This document shows, in pieces, positions 37,076-46,933 of a stretch of DNA of 64,000 nt. Where the stretch lies: contig NZ_KE383899.1 of NCBI RefSeq assembly GCF_000422665.1, positions 279,844 through 343,843 on the forward strand, given 5' to 3'. Source of the stretch: Ferrimonas senticii DSM 18821 (GTDB lineage: Bacteria > Pseudomonadota > Gammaproteobacteria > Enterobacterales > Shewanellaceae). A program made the position numbers and the translations under genes. The notes under the pieces are model-generated. The model saw nothing but the letters and a program-made list of their open reading frames with translations, searched no databases and was not told where the DNA came from. The stretch's first letter is position 1. Each line of letters starts with the position of its first letter.

Positions 37076-37182
37076 CGAAGGCAACTGACGCCAGTTGACA
37101 ACTTGGTGTTGAGCCTTACTGGCCTATTTACAAAAAAGTTAAATTCTAAGGCTTCTAAAACACCAGATTTCAACAAAGCCAA

Positions 37183-37442
37183 ATAGATCCTGAATAAGCA
37201 CTGATGCTCATCACCAAATTATTAGTTGAGCTGGTGGGTGCAATTCTGCTGCGCCTTCGCTTTTCCGATCTTCTGCACAAAAACCACCCTGGTTTATTAA
37301 AAATCGATCAGCATGGCTTAATCTGCCACCAATATTGTCGATAACCACCATAATCAATTTCGATTTGCCGACTCATTACGGTGCTGCGCGAAACATCGCA
37401 ATTGCCACTGCCGTGGAAGCAGAATTCAAAGGAACCATCATC
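37183..37442. other. Intergenic leader before the second chemoreceptor
   Basis: 260 bases without a convincing gene. The frame of the chemoreceptor is open back to 37335 but unconserved; AAGGAA at 37429-37434 marks the real start at 37443. Confidence 0.5.
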
Positions 37443-39119
37443 ATGTTCAAACTTCGGTTAAAAGGGAAAATGCTGGCTTTGGCATGCCTACCGCTGCTGC
37501 TTACTGTGATTGCCGTGGCCGCAGGCTCTTGGTATCTGAAACAGCAAAGTGATCAGGCGATGCTGGCCAGCTATCGCAACGATCTGCGCCAAGAGAAGTT
37601 AGAACAGGTGCGGGATGCCACCGAGATCGCCCTGCAATCGATCCGTAATCTAATTAAAGCTCGCCCCGAACAAGCGCCATTAGAGGTAATTCGCGAAGCA
37701 TTAACCGGCGTGGAATTTGGCGATGGTGGTTATTTCTATCTGTACGACATGGATGGCAATAATCTATTTCATGGATTACTACCAGAGCTGGAAGGCACCA
37801 ATTTATATAACGCCAAAGATCCCAATGGGGTGCCGTTTATTCAATTACTGATCGACCAAGCCAAAGCCGGTGGCGGCACGGCAACCTATTTCTATCAAAA
37901 GAAAGGCCACGTTGAATTAACCGAAAAAATCGCCTTTGTTTTACCGCTAAATGAGTACAACTGGTGGTTTGGTACCGGCATTTATATCGATACCATCGAT
38001 GTGGCTGCCGCCGAATTTTCCGCTGAAGTTGGCCTGCACAGCCAACAAGAGCAACTGAGCAATCTGATTATTACCCTGATCTGCAGTGTGATTGCGCTGC
38101 TGCTGATCTGGCTCGCCTGCAAACGGATGGTGCAACCGCTGAATGCGATGCTAACAAGCTTGCAAGAGATTGCCCGAGGCGACGGCGATCTCAATCAGCG
38201 ACTGATCGTCGACGGCGATGATGAAATTGCCGAGCTTGGCACCGCCTTTAACCAATTTACTGACAAGCTACAGCATACGGTTCGACAGATGGCGACCGCC
38301 ACCGAACAGTTGGCTAATGCGGTAATCGTGATGCGCGGCCAAGCTGGGGCACTGGTGGCGCAACTGAGCCACCACAACAGCGAAACCGAGCAGATCATGG
38401 TGGCGGTGACCGAAATGAACACCACCGCCGCGCAGATCGCCTGCAATGCCACCAGCGTCGCCAGCGCCACCGCCACTGCCACCACCGATGCTTGTGATGC
38501 CCAGGGCAATCTGGCCGAGTCGATGTCGGCGATCAACAACCTGGTGCATGAAGTTGAACTCAGTGCCGAGCATGTGCAGCATTTGGCTGAACAATCGACC
38601 AAAATCCACAGTGTTTTGGGGGTGATCGGTGAAATTGCCGAGCAAACCAACTTATTGGCACTGAACGCCGCCATCGAAGCCGCTCGCGCTGGCGAGCAAG
38701 GCCGCGGCTTTGCCGTGGTCGCCGATGAGGTTCGCAGCTTGGCCAGTCGCACTCAAACCAGCACCATCGAGATTAAAGAGATGCTCGATAATTTGGCGCA
38801 GTCGGTGGCGCAAGCGGTGTCCACTATGAGCAGCAGTCAAGCCAACGGCCAAACCACCTTGGCAGCATCACAGCAAACCACCGGCCACCTAACGTCAGTC
38901 ACCGGTGCGGTGAATGAGATTAACGACATGACCATGCAGATTGCCACCGCAGCGACTCAGCAAAGCGTGGTAACCGAAGAGATCAACCGCAATATGGTGG
39001 CGATCCGCGACATCGTTGGTGAGTTAGTGCAAGCCAGTGAAGAGTCCGAACAAGTAACCAGCCAACTGGAGCAATCCGGCCAGTTGCTGCAACAGTTGGT
39101 TGGTCAATTTAAAGCGTAA
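37443..39119 (+). CDS. Methyl-accepting chemotaxis protein with single Cache sensor
   Basis: 558 residues. Short cytoplasmic start, transmembrane helix (about 10-30), periplasmic sCache_2-type domain (about 35-200) with [14 protein letters not shown] and [10 protein letters not shown], a second helix (about 207-228), HAMP ([22 protein letters not shown]) and signalling domain with [20 protein letters not shown]. Single-Cache receptors of this kind often sense short carboxylates; the ligand is not known. No CheR pentapeptide at the C-terminus. Monocistronic. Confidence 0.92.
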   Translation: MFKLRLKGKMLALACLPLLLTVIAVAAGSWYLKQQSDQAMLASYRNDLRQEKLEQVRDATEIALQSIRNLIKARPEQAPLEVIREALTGVEFGDGGYFYLYDMDGNNLFHGLLPELEGTNLYNAKDPNGVPFIQLLIDQAKAGGGTATYFYQKKGHVELTEKIAFVLPLNEYNWWFGTGIYIDTIDVAAAEFSAEVGLHSQQEQLSNLIITLICSVIALLLIWLACKRMVQPLNAMLTSLQEIARGDGDLNQRLIVDGDDEIAELGTAFNQFTDKLQHTVRQMATATEQLANAVIVMRGQAGALVAQLSHHNSETEQIMVAVTEMNTTAAQIACNATSVASATATATTDACDAQGNLAESMSAINNLVHEVELSAEHVQHLAEQSTKIHSVLGVIGEIAEQTNLLALNAAIEAARAGEQGRGFAVVADEVRSLASRTQTSTIEIKEMLDNLAQSVAQAVSTMSSSQANGQTTLAASQQTTGHLTSVTGAVNEINDMTMQIATAATQQSVVTEEINRNMVAIRDIVGELVQASEESEQVTSQLEQSGQLLQQLVGQFKA

Positions 39120-39238
39120 TCCAGCGCAGGATGGCAACGGCCAATGCCATATGGTTGCGAACATTGGCAAAAACGATGCATTAATCAACAACCACCATGC
39201 AAATCGAGCTTTTTCTGAGCAAACAAGCCATTAGGGGG

Positions 39239-39266
39239 TTGCGCGTTTTTCTGTGCCCCCTATAAT
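39239..39266 (+). promoter_or_regulatory. Promoter of tRNA-Leu
   Basis: TTGCGC (39239-39244) and a perfect TATAAT (39261-39266), 16 bases apart, 12 bases before the tRNA 5' end, as expected for a strong stable-RNA promoter. Confidence 0.75.
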
Positions 39267-39278
39267 CCACCACACAAA

Positions 39279-39365
39279 GCCGGGATGGCGGAATTGGTAG
39301 ACGCAGCGGATTCAAAATCCGCCGGTGGTGACACCTTGGGGGTTCAAGTCCCCCTCCCGGTACCA
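39279..39365 (+). tRNA. tRNA-Leu (anticodon CAA)
   Basis: 87 bases including an encoded CCA. Acceptor stem GCCGGGA / TCCCGGT, D-loop GGTAGAC, anticodon stem GCGGA-TTCAAAA-TCCGC giving CAA, a long variable arm typical of leucine tRNAs, and a TTCAAGTC T-loop. It closely follows E. coli tRNA-Leu(CAA). A terminator lies just downstream. It reads TTG codons. Confidence 0.95.
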
Positions 39366-39377
39366 AATCGCAGAGAG

Positions 39378-39406
39378 AGCCCCAGTCGAAAGACTGGGGC
39401 TTTTTC
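39378..39406 (+). terminator. Intrinsic terminator of the tRNA-Leu transcript
   Basis: AGCCCCAGTC-GAAA-GACTGGGGCT followed by TTTT: a GNRA tetraloop hairpin. Confidence 0.92.
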
Positions 39407-39429
39407 GTATGCCAACGGAAAACTTAATA

Positions 39430-39696
39430 ATGATTAAAAATCCTCTGACTGTAGTTACCCTAACTACCCTGCTGGGCGGCTGTGCTGGTGCCAACGTTAC
39501 CAATCAGATGCGTGATTACCAGAACGCCGGCATGCAAACCCGCTGCGTCAGCTTGAGCACCAGCAACAGCATGAATGAAGAGCTGGAGCAGTTTGACGGC
39601 TGGTCACTGGCCTATGTGTCGGAATACACCACCGGCAACAAGGTCAACACCGCTGCGGTGATGTGCTTTGAAAAGCCAGTAGACGCAAACAAGTAA
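39430..39696 (+). CDS. Small lipoprotein of unknown function
   Basis: 88 residues. Signal II with lipobox LLGGC (cysteine near residue 18), then a short soluble domain with two further cysteines and CVSLSTSNSMNEEL. I do not recognise the family. Start at ATG 39430 because the frame upstream runs through the tRNA and its terminator. A terminator follows. Confidence 0.65.
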   Translation: MIKNPLTVVTLTTLLGGCAGANVTNQMRDYQNAGMQTRCVSLSTSNSMNEELEQFDGWSLAYVSEYTTGNKVNTAAVMCFEKPVDANK

Positions 39697-39706
39697 GCCG
39701 ATAGCA

Positions 39707-39740
39707 AAAGCCCCAGCCTAACGTGCTGGGGCTTTTGCTA
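39707..39740. terminator. Bidirectional intrinsic terminator
   Basis: AAAAGCCCCAGC / GCTGGGGCTTTT around a seven-base loop, between the convergent lipoprotein and DUF481 genes; T-runs face both ways. Confidence 0.88.
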
Positions 39741-39763
39741 TCTGGAGCGGCGACAAGCGATCG

Positions 39764-40471
39764 CTAGAACTTATACAGCAAGGTGGCCGCCAAGATGGTA
39801 TCGGTGCTCTTAGTGTCACCCACAGGATCGCTGTTGTGCTTAACGTTGTACGACACTTTCATCGCCAGTGAATCCACCAAGTTGGCAACCACCGCGGTTT
39901 CACTGAAGCTGATGGTGGCACCATCAAATGCGATATCCGATCCCAACACTTGTTTGAACTCAGCGTTATCGGAAAACTGCCACAGGTATTCGCCTTTAAC
40001 GTGCAGGATCAGATCGTTTTCATCTTCCCCATCTGGGGTAATGTCGGTATCTACTTTTTTGTAAGCGTAACCAGGGCCAATCTCAAAGCTCAGTTTGCGT
40101 ACTTCGGTATCGATAAGGCGATTACCGTAACCGGCAACGCCATTGACGACATAGTCGTACCCAGAGAATTTGTCGATTTCACCATTTACCAAGGCGAAGA
40201 AATAGTGCCGCCCTGTAGCAGGATAATCAGTTTTGGCTTCGGCGAAATATTTCTCGGCAGAGCGCTCGTTGTCATCTTCGCTGTAAAGCGCTTCCAATTT
40301 GTAACTGTTGGTCCAGTCGCCGCGAATGTGCTTGCCATTAAACTTGGCCAAAATGCTGGTACTTTCGGTGTTACCGGAAGTGATGGTGGCGCCCAATTCG
40401 GCTTCGGCACTGTTTTCCGCCAGCGCCAACGTTGGCAACAGTGCCAAGGTAATCGGCAAAATCCGTTTCAT
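39764..40471 (-). CDS. DUF481 family outer-membrane protein (YdiY-like)
   Basis: 235 residues. Signal peptide (LALAEN cleavage near residue 18) then a barrel with many aromatic-polar strands, starting AEAELGATITSGNTESTS, characteristic of DUF481 proteins, and ending in LLYKF with the C-terminal phenylalanine of outer-membrane barrels. Relatives are salt-induced outer-membrane proteins of unknown role. ATG at 40471 with GGAGAG upstream; the frame runs on to 40666 but that part is unconserved. Confidence 0.82.
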   Translation of the reverse strand: MKRILPITLALLPTLALAENSAEAELGATITSGNTESTSILAKFNGKHIRGDWTNSYKLEALYSEDDNERSAEKYFAEAKTDYPATGRHYFFALVNGEIDKFSGYDYVVNGVAGYGNRLIDTEVRKLSFEIGPGYAYKKVDTDITPDGEDENDLILHVKGEYLWQFSDNAEFKQVLGSDIAFDGATISFSETAVVANLVDSLAMKVSYNVKHNSDPVGDTKSTDTILAATLLYKF

Positions 40472-40592
40472 TGATAACTCTCCATGAGTTCGACTTCTGT
40501 TCGAGAAGATTGTGCCACAACCAACATAAAACCAACATTGATTGCAAATGGTTAACTCTACAGACAGCCGTCTTAATGGTTTACACGCCGAG

Positions 40593-42347
40593 TTAGGCCA
40601 ACAGTTGCAACTGCGCGATCTCGGCGTATAACGGACTCTGCTTAAGGAGCTCTGCATGGGTACCAATGGCTTGGATGCGGCCGTGATTCAGTACCACAAT
40701 CCGATCGGCGCTGAGTACCGTTGCTAATCGATGGGCAATAATCAGGCTGGTCCGTCCCTGCATCAGTTGCTCCAAACCTTGCTGCACCAATTGTTCGCTT
40801 AAGCTATCTAGCGCACTGGTGGCCTCATCAAGCAGCAATATTGGCCGCGCTGCCAACATCGCCCGAGCAATTACCACCCGCTGTTTTTGCCCCCCAGATA
40901 AGCGCACACCACGCTCCCCAAGTTCGGTGTGATAGCCATCAGGCAAAGCTTCCACAAACTCGGCCACACCGGCAGCTTCGGCGGCCGCTTGCACCTGCGA
41001 CAAGCTGGCTTGCGGTTGCCCATAACGAATGTTTTCCAAAACGTTGCCAGCGAAGATCACCGGCTCTTGCGGTACCAAGGCAAATTGCTGACGCAACAAG
41101 TGCGGATCTAACTGATTAATATCGATGCCATCGAGCAGCACCCGACCGGACGTTGGCCGATAAAAAAGCTGTAACAGTTGCAACAGCGTCGACTTACCGG
41201 CACCACTGGGGCCGACCAACGCAATTCGCTCGCCAGCGGCAACGGTAAGGCAAAGATCATTCAGCACCAAGCGTTGTGGTTCCGGCGGATAGGCAAAGCA
41301 CAGCTGCTCAAGCGTTAAGCTTCCCTGGATTGGCTGCGGCAGAGATTGCGGCTTAGCCGGTGCGACGATGTCTACCGCACTGTTAAGCAGTTCCAATAGG
41401 CGATCTCCTGCGCCACTGGCCCGCTGTAACTCACCAACCACCTCACTGATGGTGGCCGCTGAGCCGGCAGTGATCATCGCGTAGAACAAAAACGCACTGA
41501 TCTCACCGGCACTCATGGCGCCGCTAAGCACCTGATAGGCACCGCGCCATGCCACCAAAGTAATGGCGGTAATGCTCAGTAACATCACGCTCGATAGCAA
41601 CCAAGCTCGATAATAGATCCGCTTCGACGCCGCCGTTAGCACCGCCTCAATACGTTGATTAAAACGCTGACTATCGTGTGCTTCATGACCATAGGATTGC
41701 ACGGTATGGATCGCATGCAGGCTTTCATCAACATGACTGCCAATGGCTGCGACTTTATCTTGGCTGGCTTTGGAATAACGCCGAACTTGTTTGCCCAACA
41801 ACTTTATCGGGATTAAGACCATCGGTACGGCCAGCAGCACATACAGGGTGAGTTCAGCACTGGAGTAAAGCATCATCACGATGCCGCCAATGGCGGTAAC
41901 ACCAGAGCGCAGCGCCATTGAAAAACTCATGCCAACGGCGTTTTGCAAGACGGTGGTATCGGCGGTGAAGCGGGAGATCACCTCACCGGTGCGGGTATGT
42001 AGGTAAAACTGCGGCGACAGCCGAAGCAGATGGGCATAGACTTGGCGACGAATGTCTGCGCAGATCTGCTCGCCAAGCCAAGTCATCAGATAAAAACGGA
42101 AAAAGGCAGCGATCGCGCCAATCAGCGACAAGCCAAGTAGCAGACCCATCGCTTGGTCAATGGCGCCGCTACCAGCGCTTGCGGCGGCTTCCCCAAAACC
42201 AGCATCAACTAGATATTTGACCCCCTGCCCCATCGCTAACCACGTCAGCGATCCCGCCAATAGTGCCAACGCCGCCAGTATTGCACGACCACGATGAGGC
42301 CTAAGCAGCGACCAAAGCCAAGCCAGAACCGATGAAAATTGCGCCAT
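40593..42347 (-). CDS. ABC exporter, fused permease-ATPase (MsbA/multidrug type)
   Basis: 584 residues. Six transmembrane helices (about 1-310) and one nucleotide-binding domain: Walker A GPSGAGKST, Q-loop, signature LSGGQKQR, Walker B ILLLDEATSALD and H-loop AHRLAT. It works as a homodimer exporting lipids or drugs; closeness to MsbA cannot be judged by eye. ATG at 42347 chosen over one seven codons upstream as the membrane domain then begins normally. Separate from pilU, which is transcribed from the same strand 71 bases upstream. Confidence 0.88.
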   Translation of the reverse strand: MAQFSSVLAWLWSLLRPHRGRAILAALALLAGSLTWLAMGQGVKYLVDAGFGEAAASAGSGAIDQAMGLLLGLSLIGAIAAFFRFYLMTWLGEQICADIRRQVYAHLLRLSPQFYLHTRTGEVISRFTADTTVLQNAVGMSFSMALRSGVTAIGGIVMMLYSSAELTLYVLLAVPMVLIPIKLLGKQVRRYSKASQDKVAAIGSHVDESLHAIHTVQSYGHEAHDSQRFNQRIEAVLTAASKRIYYRAWLLSSVMLLSITAITLVAWRGAYQVLSGAMSAGEISAFLFYAMITAGSAATISEVVGELQRASGAGDRLLELLNSAVDIVAPAKPQSLPQPIQGSLTLEQLCFAYPPEPQRLVLNDLCLTVAAGERIALVGPSGAGKSTLLQLLQLFYRPTSGRVLLDGIDINQLDPHLLRQQFALVPQEPVIFAGNVLENIRYGQPQASLSQVQAAAEAAGVAEFVEALPDGYHTELGERGVRLSGGQKQRVVIARAMLAARPILLLDEATSALDSLSEQLVQQGLEQLMQGRTSLIIAHRLATVLSADRIVVLNHGRIQAIGTHAELLKQSPLYAEIAQLQLLA

Positions 42348-42418
42348 AACATTGCCCAGCCGTAGCAAGCGATGGCTGCCACCTTATCAGGTCAGCGCGG
42401 CAACAACCAAGACCGCCG

Positions 42419-43573
42419 TCATGACAAACCGCCGTCGTCGTCACCGTCCTCCGGTAACTCTAATGGCTTAAGTTCTAGCCCTAAATCGTCGGCATTGGCG
42501 ATCTTGTCGCCTTCACGCATCAGCTTCAGCGTCAGTTTTAAATTGGTGGCCGAGTCGGCGTATTTAAGCGCCGTTGCTTCATCCACTCTTCCCTCTTGCA
42601 CTAAATCAATGAGTGCACCATCGAAGGTTTGCATACCAAGGTTTTTTGACTTCTCCATAATCGGTTTAAGCGCGGCACTTTCACCGCCTTTGATCTTATC
42701 GCGCACGGTTAAGGTGCCGAGTAGGATCTCTACCGCCGCACAGCGTTTGCCATCGACCGTCGGCACTAACCGCTGCGACACAAACGCCTGCAGGTTGTTA
42801 CCAAGATCGTTAAGCAGTTGCGCTCGGCGCTCTTCAGGAAAGAAGTTGATGATCCGATCCAGCGCTTGGTTGGCATTATTGGCATGCAACGTCGAGATCG
42901 CCAGATGGCCGGTTTCAGCAAAAGCCAGCGCGTGCTCCATGGTTTCGCGATCGCGGATCTCACCGATTAGAATCACATCCGGCGCTTGGCGCAGGGTATT
43001 TTTCAGCGCCGCATGAAACGAACGAGTATCAACCCCGACTTCGCGCTGATTTACCAAACAGCGATGATGGGGATGCAGGTACTCAACCGGATCTTCAATG
43101 GTGATAATATGGCCATCGCTATGGCGATTACGATGATCAATCAAACTGGCCAGCGACGTCGATTTACCCGAGCCAGTCGCACCAACGAACAGCACTAATC
43201 CGCGCTGTTTCATGATCACCTCTTTTAATACTTCTGGCAGACGCAAGTCTTCAAAGCGGGGGATCTCTGTTTTGATATTACGAGCGACAATCGCCATGGC
43301 GTTGCGCTGCTGAAAGATATTGACCCGAAAACGCCCACGGCCATCAAAGCCAACCGCTAAGTTCATCTCTAGATCCCGCGCAAACGCCGCTTGTTGCTCG
43401 GCGTCCATTAGCCCCATGGCGATCCGCTCCAGTGTCGCTCTATCCAGCACCTCATCGTGCATCGGCAGCAGCTTGCCTTGAAACTTTGCCATCGGTACTG
43501 AGCCCAAAGTTAAGTAGAGATCGGAACCGTCCTCATCGGCCAGACGTAGCAGCATCGGTTTAAGTTCAATCAT
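42419..43573 (-). CDS. pilU: Type IV pilus retraction ATPase PilU
   Basis: 384 residues, matching PilU of Pseudomonas (382). N-terminal PAS-like domain with GSDLYLTLGSVP, Walker A GATGSGKST, Asp box IEDPVEYLHPHHRC, Walker B VILIGEIRDRETMEHAL and His box STLHANNANQALDRIINFFP. The RETMEHALAFAETGHL stretch and a C-terminal extension after the ATPase core favour PilU over PilT. It boosts PilT-dependent pilus retraction. No pilT is next to it in this window. AAGGAT precedes the ATG at 43573. Confidence 0.9.
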   Translation of the reverse strand: MIELKPMLLRLADEDGSDLYLTLGSVPMAKFQGKLLPMHDEVLDRATLERIAMGLMDAEQQAAFARDLEMNLAVGFDGRGRFRVNIFQQRNAMAIVARNIKTEIPRFEDLRLPEVLKEVIMKQRGLVLFVGATGSGKSTSLASLIDHRNRHSDGHIITIEDPVEYLHPHHRCLVNQREVGVDTRSFHAALKNTLRQAPDVILIGEIRDRETMEHALAFAETGHLAISTLHANNANQALDRIINFFPEERRAQLLNDLGNNLQAFVSQRLVPTVDGKRCAAVEILLGTLTVRDKIKGGESAALKPIMEKSKNLGMQTFDGALIDLVQEGRVDEATALKYADSATNLKLTLKLMREGDKIANADDLGLELKPLELPEDGDDDGGLS

Positions 43574-43849
43574 GACTTCATCCTTGAAATACTGAACGTA
43601 ATAAAGATGAACCATCCGGCACATTTCGCCGCCATCAACCTCTATCTGATGTTTTATCCATTGAATTTATTGCGTAAATAGTTAACTTTGCTGGGCAAAT
43701 AACTTGCGATTTGCCATGGGGCTACACAACTGGGCGAACAGTCACATTCCGGCCAAAGACGCCTGAACTTGGCTATGTAATACTATGGTCAATCAATAAG
43801 TGCCCAATCATGCCCCTTATTGGGTTAAACAGCGGAAAAGTGAAATCCC
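43574..43849. other. pilU/galE divergent region
   Basis: 276 bases without a gene; it must hold both promoters. No clear operator seen. Confidence 0.4.
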
Positions 43850-44869
43850 ATGAAACAGGTATTAGTTACCGGCGGTGCCGGGTATATCGGCAGCCATACG
43901 CTGGTCGAACTGCTGAGCGCCGGCGATGACGTAGTGGTACTGGATAACTTAAGCAACAGTTCTGAAGAATCATTACGTCGCGTCGAACAGATCACCGGCA
44001 AAGCGGTGACCTTCTATCGAGGCGATATCCTGGATAGTGCATTACTGGCAGAGATCTTTGCTAAGCACCAGATTGGCTCAGTCATCCATTTTGCTGGCCT
44101 AAAAGCCGTCGGTGAATCGGTCGCCCAGCCGATCCGTTACTACCAAAACAACGTCCAAGGCACACTGTCGTTATGCCAAGCGATGAGCGACGCCGGCGTG
44201 TTTAACTTAGTGTTCTCCTCTTCTGCAACCGTATATGGCGATCCGGCCTCATTACCGATCAAAGAAGATTTCCCCGTTGGCGCGACCACCAATCCTTACG
44301 GCACCAGCAAGTACATGGTCGAACGCGTGCTGCAGGACCTGTACGTATCGGACAATCGCTGGAACATCGCCATTCTGCGCTACTTCAACCCAGTTGGAGC
44401 CCATGAAAGCGGCCTTATCGGCGAAGATCCTAACGACATTCCCAACAACCTGATGCCATTTATCAGCCAAGTCGCGGTTGGTAAACGGGCGCAACTGTCG
44501 GTGTTTGGTAGTGACTACGACACCATCGACGGCACCGGTGTGCGCGATTACATCCATGTGGTCGATTTGGCGATCGGTCACTTAAAGGCACTACAGAAAC
44601 TGAAATCAGAACCGGGCGTGGTGATTTACAACCTTGGTACCGGCGTCGGTTACAGCGTATTGCAGATGGTTAACGCCTTTGAACAAGGCAGCGGCAAAGC
44701 GGTAGCATTCCAACTGGTCGACCGTCGCCCCGGCGACATCGCCGCCTGTTATGCCGATCCAACCCTTGCGGCCGCAGAACTTGGTTGGCAAGCCACCCGC
44801 GGGGTTGCAGAGATGACCAAAGACACCTGGCGCTGGCAATCACAAAACCCCAATGGTTATGCCAAATAA
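43850..44869 (+). CDS. galE: UDP-glucose 4-epimerase GalE
   Basis: 339 residues, as in E. coli (338). NAD-binding GGAGYIGSH at the N-terminus, catalytic Ser in FSSSATVYG and Tyr/Lys in YGTSK near residue 149-153, and [12 protein letters not shown]. It interconverts UDP-glucose and UDP-galactose for surface polysaccharide or galactose use. Stands alone, upstream of wecA in the opposite direction; a shared terminator lies between them. Confidence 0.94.
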   Translation: MKQVLVTGGAGYIGSHTLVELLSAGDDVVVLDNLSNSSEESLRRVEQITGKAVTFYRGDILDSALLAEIFAKHQIGSVIHFAGLKAVGESVAQPIRYYQNNVQGTLSLCQAMSDAGVFNLVFSSSATVYGDPASLPIKEDFPVGATTNPYGTSKYMVERVLQDLYVSDNRWNIAILRYFNPVGAHESGLIGEDPNDIPNNLMPFISQVAVGKRAQLSVFGSDYDTIDGTGVRDYIHVVDLAIGHLKALQKLKSEPGVVIYNLGTGVGYSVLQMVNAFEQGSGKAVAFQLVDRRPGDIAACYADPTLAAAELGWQATRGVAEMTKDTWRWQSQNPNGYAK

Positions 44870-44959
44870 ACCGGTGTTAACGCGTGTCGATTACCGCAAT
44901 GACTTATGTTTTGAAAACAGCCTGATGTTTTAGCGATTAATAAAATTTTTACGCCAAAA

Positions 44960-45008
44960 CACAAAGCGCCCAGTCCGGCCAATTACCGCACTGGGCGCTT
45001 TGTTTTTT
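44960..45008. terminator. Bidirectional terminator galE/wecA
   Basis: CAAAGCGCCCAGT (44962-44974) and ACTGGGCGCTTTG (44990-45002), followed by TTTTTT on the plus strand; the minus strand runs into TTTTGG. Confidence 0.85.
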
Positions 45009-45021
45009 ACCATTGTAAAAC

Positions 45022-46077
45022 TTATGACTGGCCGCGCAATTGCCGTACGAAAGTTACGACTCGCCAAATATGCTGCAGTGCCATACTGTAGCTAACAAAT
45101 AGTAAAATAAATGCAACAAACATCACCCATTCCGGCGCGTTAAAATATTCACCGGCAACTCCAATGGCAATAAATAACAAACCGGTGCAACTGATTGCCG
45201 CTAAAGACTGACGCGGCGTTAATCCTGCGCGCATACAGATATGATGCAAATGGTCGCGATCGGGCTTGAACGGGCTTTGTCCTTTACGAACGCGGCGGAT
45301 CATAATGCCGGCCATATCCATCAGCGGCAAAGCAATGACCCACAGCGCCACAACCGGACGAAACGCCGGGCTGTCCCCTTGCGAACCATAGACCAGCAAC
45401 CACACCACGGTTAGACCAATCAACATCGACCCAGCATCGCCCATAAACACCTTTTTGGCCTTACGAACCGGCCAGCCAAGGTTAAACGTCAGATACGCAC
45501 AGATGGCCGTAACAAACAGCACTGGGATCGCCCACACTGGATTGCCTGCCAACGCAAACAGCGTTGCCAATCCGAGGAACGTGGCGATACTTAACATGCC
45601 CGCCAGACCATCAATACCATCAACCATATTGAAGGCATTAATCGCCCCAATCACCGCAATGATGGTCACCAAGATCCCAATAAAGCTAAGCTTTAATTCG
45701 AAGAATCCTAAAATCGTTCCAAGCGTTTCCAGATACAGTCCGCCACCAAAGATCATGATCCCCGCCGCCATCGATTGCACCGCAAGGCGATGCGACACTT
45801 TCAGGTCATGCTTATCGTCCAGCACCCCCAATAGCAAAATCATCGCCGCCGAAAGCAAATACAATTTAAGCAATGGGTGATCTGGCAGAAAAATTTGAAT
45901 ACCACTCATTACGCCAATAAAGATTGCAATGCCACCGACTAGGGGAATGGCCCCTTCATGGTGTTTCCGTTCGTTAGGTTTGTCGACCAGACCAATCCGG
46001 TAAGCCACCGGTTTTGCGATGCGAACAGCAACGTACGATGCGATAAATGTCCATACAATCGCAAGTGAGAAGTCCAT
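45022..46077 (-). CDS. wecA: UDP-GlcNAc:undecaprenyl-phosphate GlcNAc-1-phosphate transferase WecA
   Basis: 351 residues, about ten membrane helices. Family motifs: LGVLDDKHDL (Mg-binding aspartates), NMVDGIDGLAGM, FMGDAGSMLIG and the cytoplasmic histidine motif DRDHLHHI. It starts lipid-linked glycan (O-antigen or enterobacterial common antigen type) synthesis on undecaprenyl phosphate. The gene is alone on the minus strand and its leader carries a tandem repeat (46126-46274). Together with galE, ugd and the epimerase it marks a polysaccharide region. Confidence 0.9.
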   Translation of the reverse strand: MDFSLAIVWTFIASYVAVRIAKPVAYRIGLVDKPNERKHHEGAIPLVGGIAIFIGVMSGIQIFLPDHPLLKLYLLSAAMILLLGVLDDKHDLKVSHRLAVQSMAAGIMIFGGGLYLETLGTILGFFELKLSFIGILVTIIAVIGAINAFNMVDGIDGLAGMLSIATFLGLATLFALAGNPVWAIPVLFVTAICAYLTFNLGWPVRKAKKVFMGDAGSMLIGLTVVWLLVYGSQGDSPAFRPVVALWVIALPLMDMAGIMIRRVRKGQSPFKPDRDHLHHICMRAGLTPRQSLAAISCTGLLFIAIGVAGEYFNAPEWVMFVAFILLFVSYSMALQHIWRVVTFVRQLRGQS

Positions 46078-46125
46078 GAGATAAAACCTTTAAATTTACC
46101 AAAAGCGTGCCACAAATCTCAGAAT

Positions 46126-46274
46126 TGTAAGCGTTAAAATATGAATTTATGGGTCAAATATTATATCGATTGCGCCAAGGTATTACCATTGACAACTATT
46201 AAATGGTGAACGTAAAAGTATAAGTTGGTAGGTCAAAATTATATCGGTCACGCCAAGGCATTGCCATTGACAAC
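46126..46274. repeat. Two-copy tandem repeat in the wecA leader
   Basis: About 70 bases occur twice with a 79-base period: copy 1 at 46126-46196, copy 2 at 46206-46274. Shared words include TTATATCG, CGCCAAGG and CCATTGACAAC. Roughly 80% identical by eye. Confidence 0.7.
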
Positions 46275-46933
46275 GGCGAACAATAGCGCACATATTCGGC
46301 CGGCCGGATGGTTTTTGAGCAACCACCAAAGCAAAACCAGCGTTAAGTCATTGTTTTTAAACAGCCAAATGACTTTTCATGTCGATTTTCAGGGGCCGCT
46401 AGTCGTCTCAAACTGGCGCATTTGAGTGAATATCCCGCACCAATTACGTCTCAAAAATGGCTCAGCCTACCGGTAAACCGCCGCCGCATCGCCACGTAGC
46501 CCTTGGCGCAAAACTCACACAAACATCCCGTTGTCAGGCCAGATCTCTGAGGTTAACGGTTGCGCCAATTCAACTTATTGCAAAGGGAATGCGCTATCGA
46601 CAACGACGAATGGGTTTGGGGAAACTCAGGGGCAGCGTCAGAATATCAATGTGATCGACCGCTCCGGTGTCGAGGATCAGATCACTACACCCCACAAGTC
46701 ACAGCTATTATCTCGAATGGTGGCATGATCAGTAAGTTGCTTCAGCTCAGCGTTAATAAGGTCATAGCGATAAACATACTCACCCCTGAATTCAGATAAT
46801 AAACGCAACGCCAAGCCGAGCTGACGGACTATCGAGCGTCAACTATCTTGCCCGGTTCCGCGTCAATTAAGTTGGCCGGTTGACGCTTCTCTAATGCTTC
46901 TGAGCTTGCTGCTGCCATGTCCACATAACGGCC
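46275..46933. other. Gene-poor stretch upstream of the AAA ATPase gene's 3' end
   Basis: About 660 bases. Open frames of 60-80 codons exist but look random and lack ribosome binding sites. It may be decayed mobile DNA; a minus-strand stretch near 46720-46800 reads YVYRYDLINAELKQLTDHA before stops, possibly an old gene fragment of unknown origin. Confidence 0.35.

Noticed and set aside
36982..37182. 66-codon minus-strand frame ending in NKEVLMSFASVN
   Set aside because: Only its end resembles the RDD leader; it is a by-product of the duplicated segment, not a gene.
42372..43016. 214-codon plus-strand frame opposite pilU
   Set aside because: Antisense shadow of pilU; Ser/Arg-rich random composition.
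46225..46799. Several overlapping 60-80 codon frames upstream of wecA
   Set aside because: Overlapping frames with random-looking, Arg/Gln-rich products and no ribosome binding sites.
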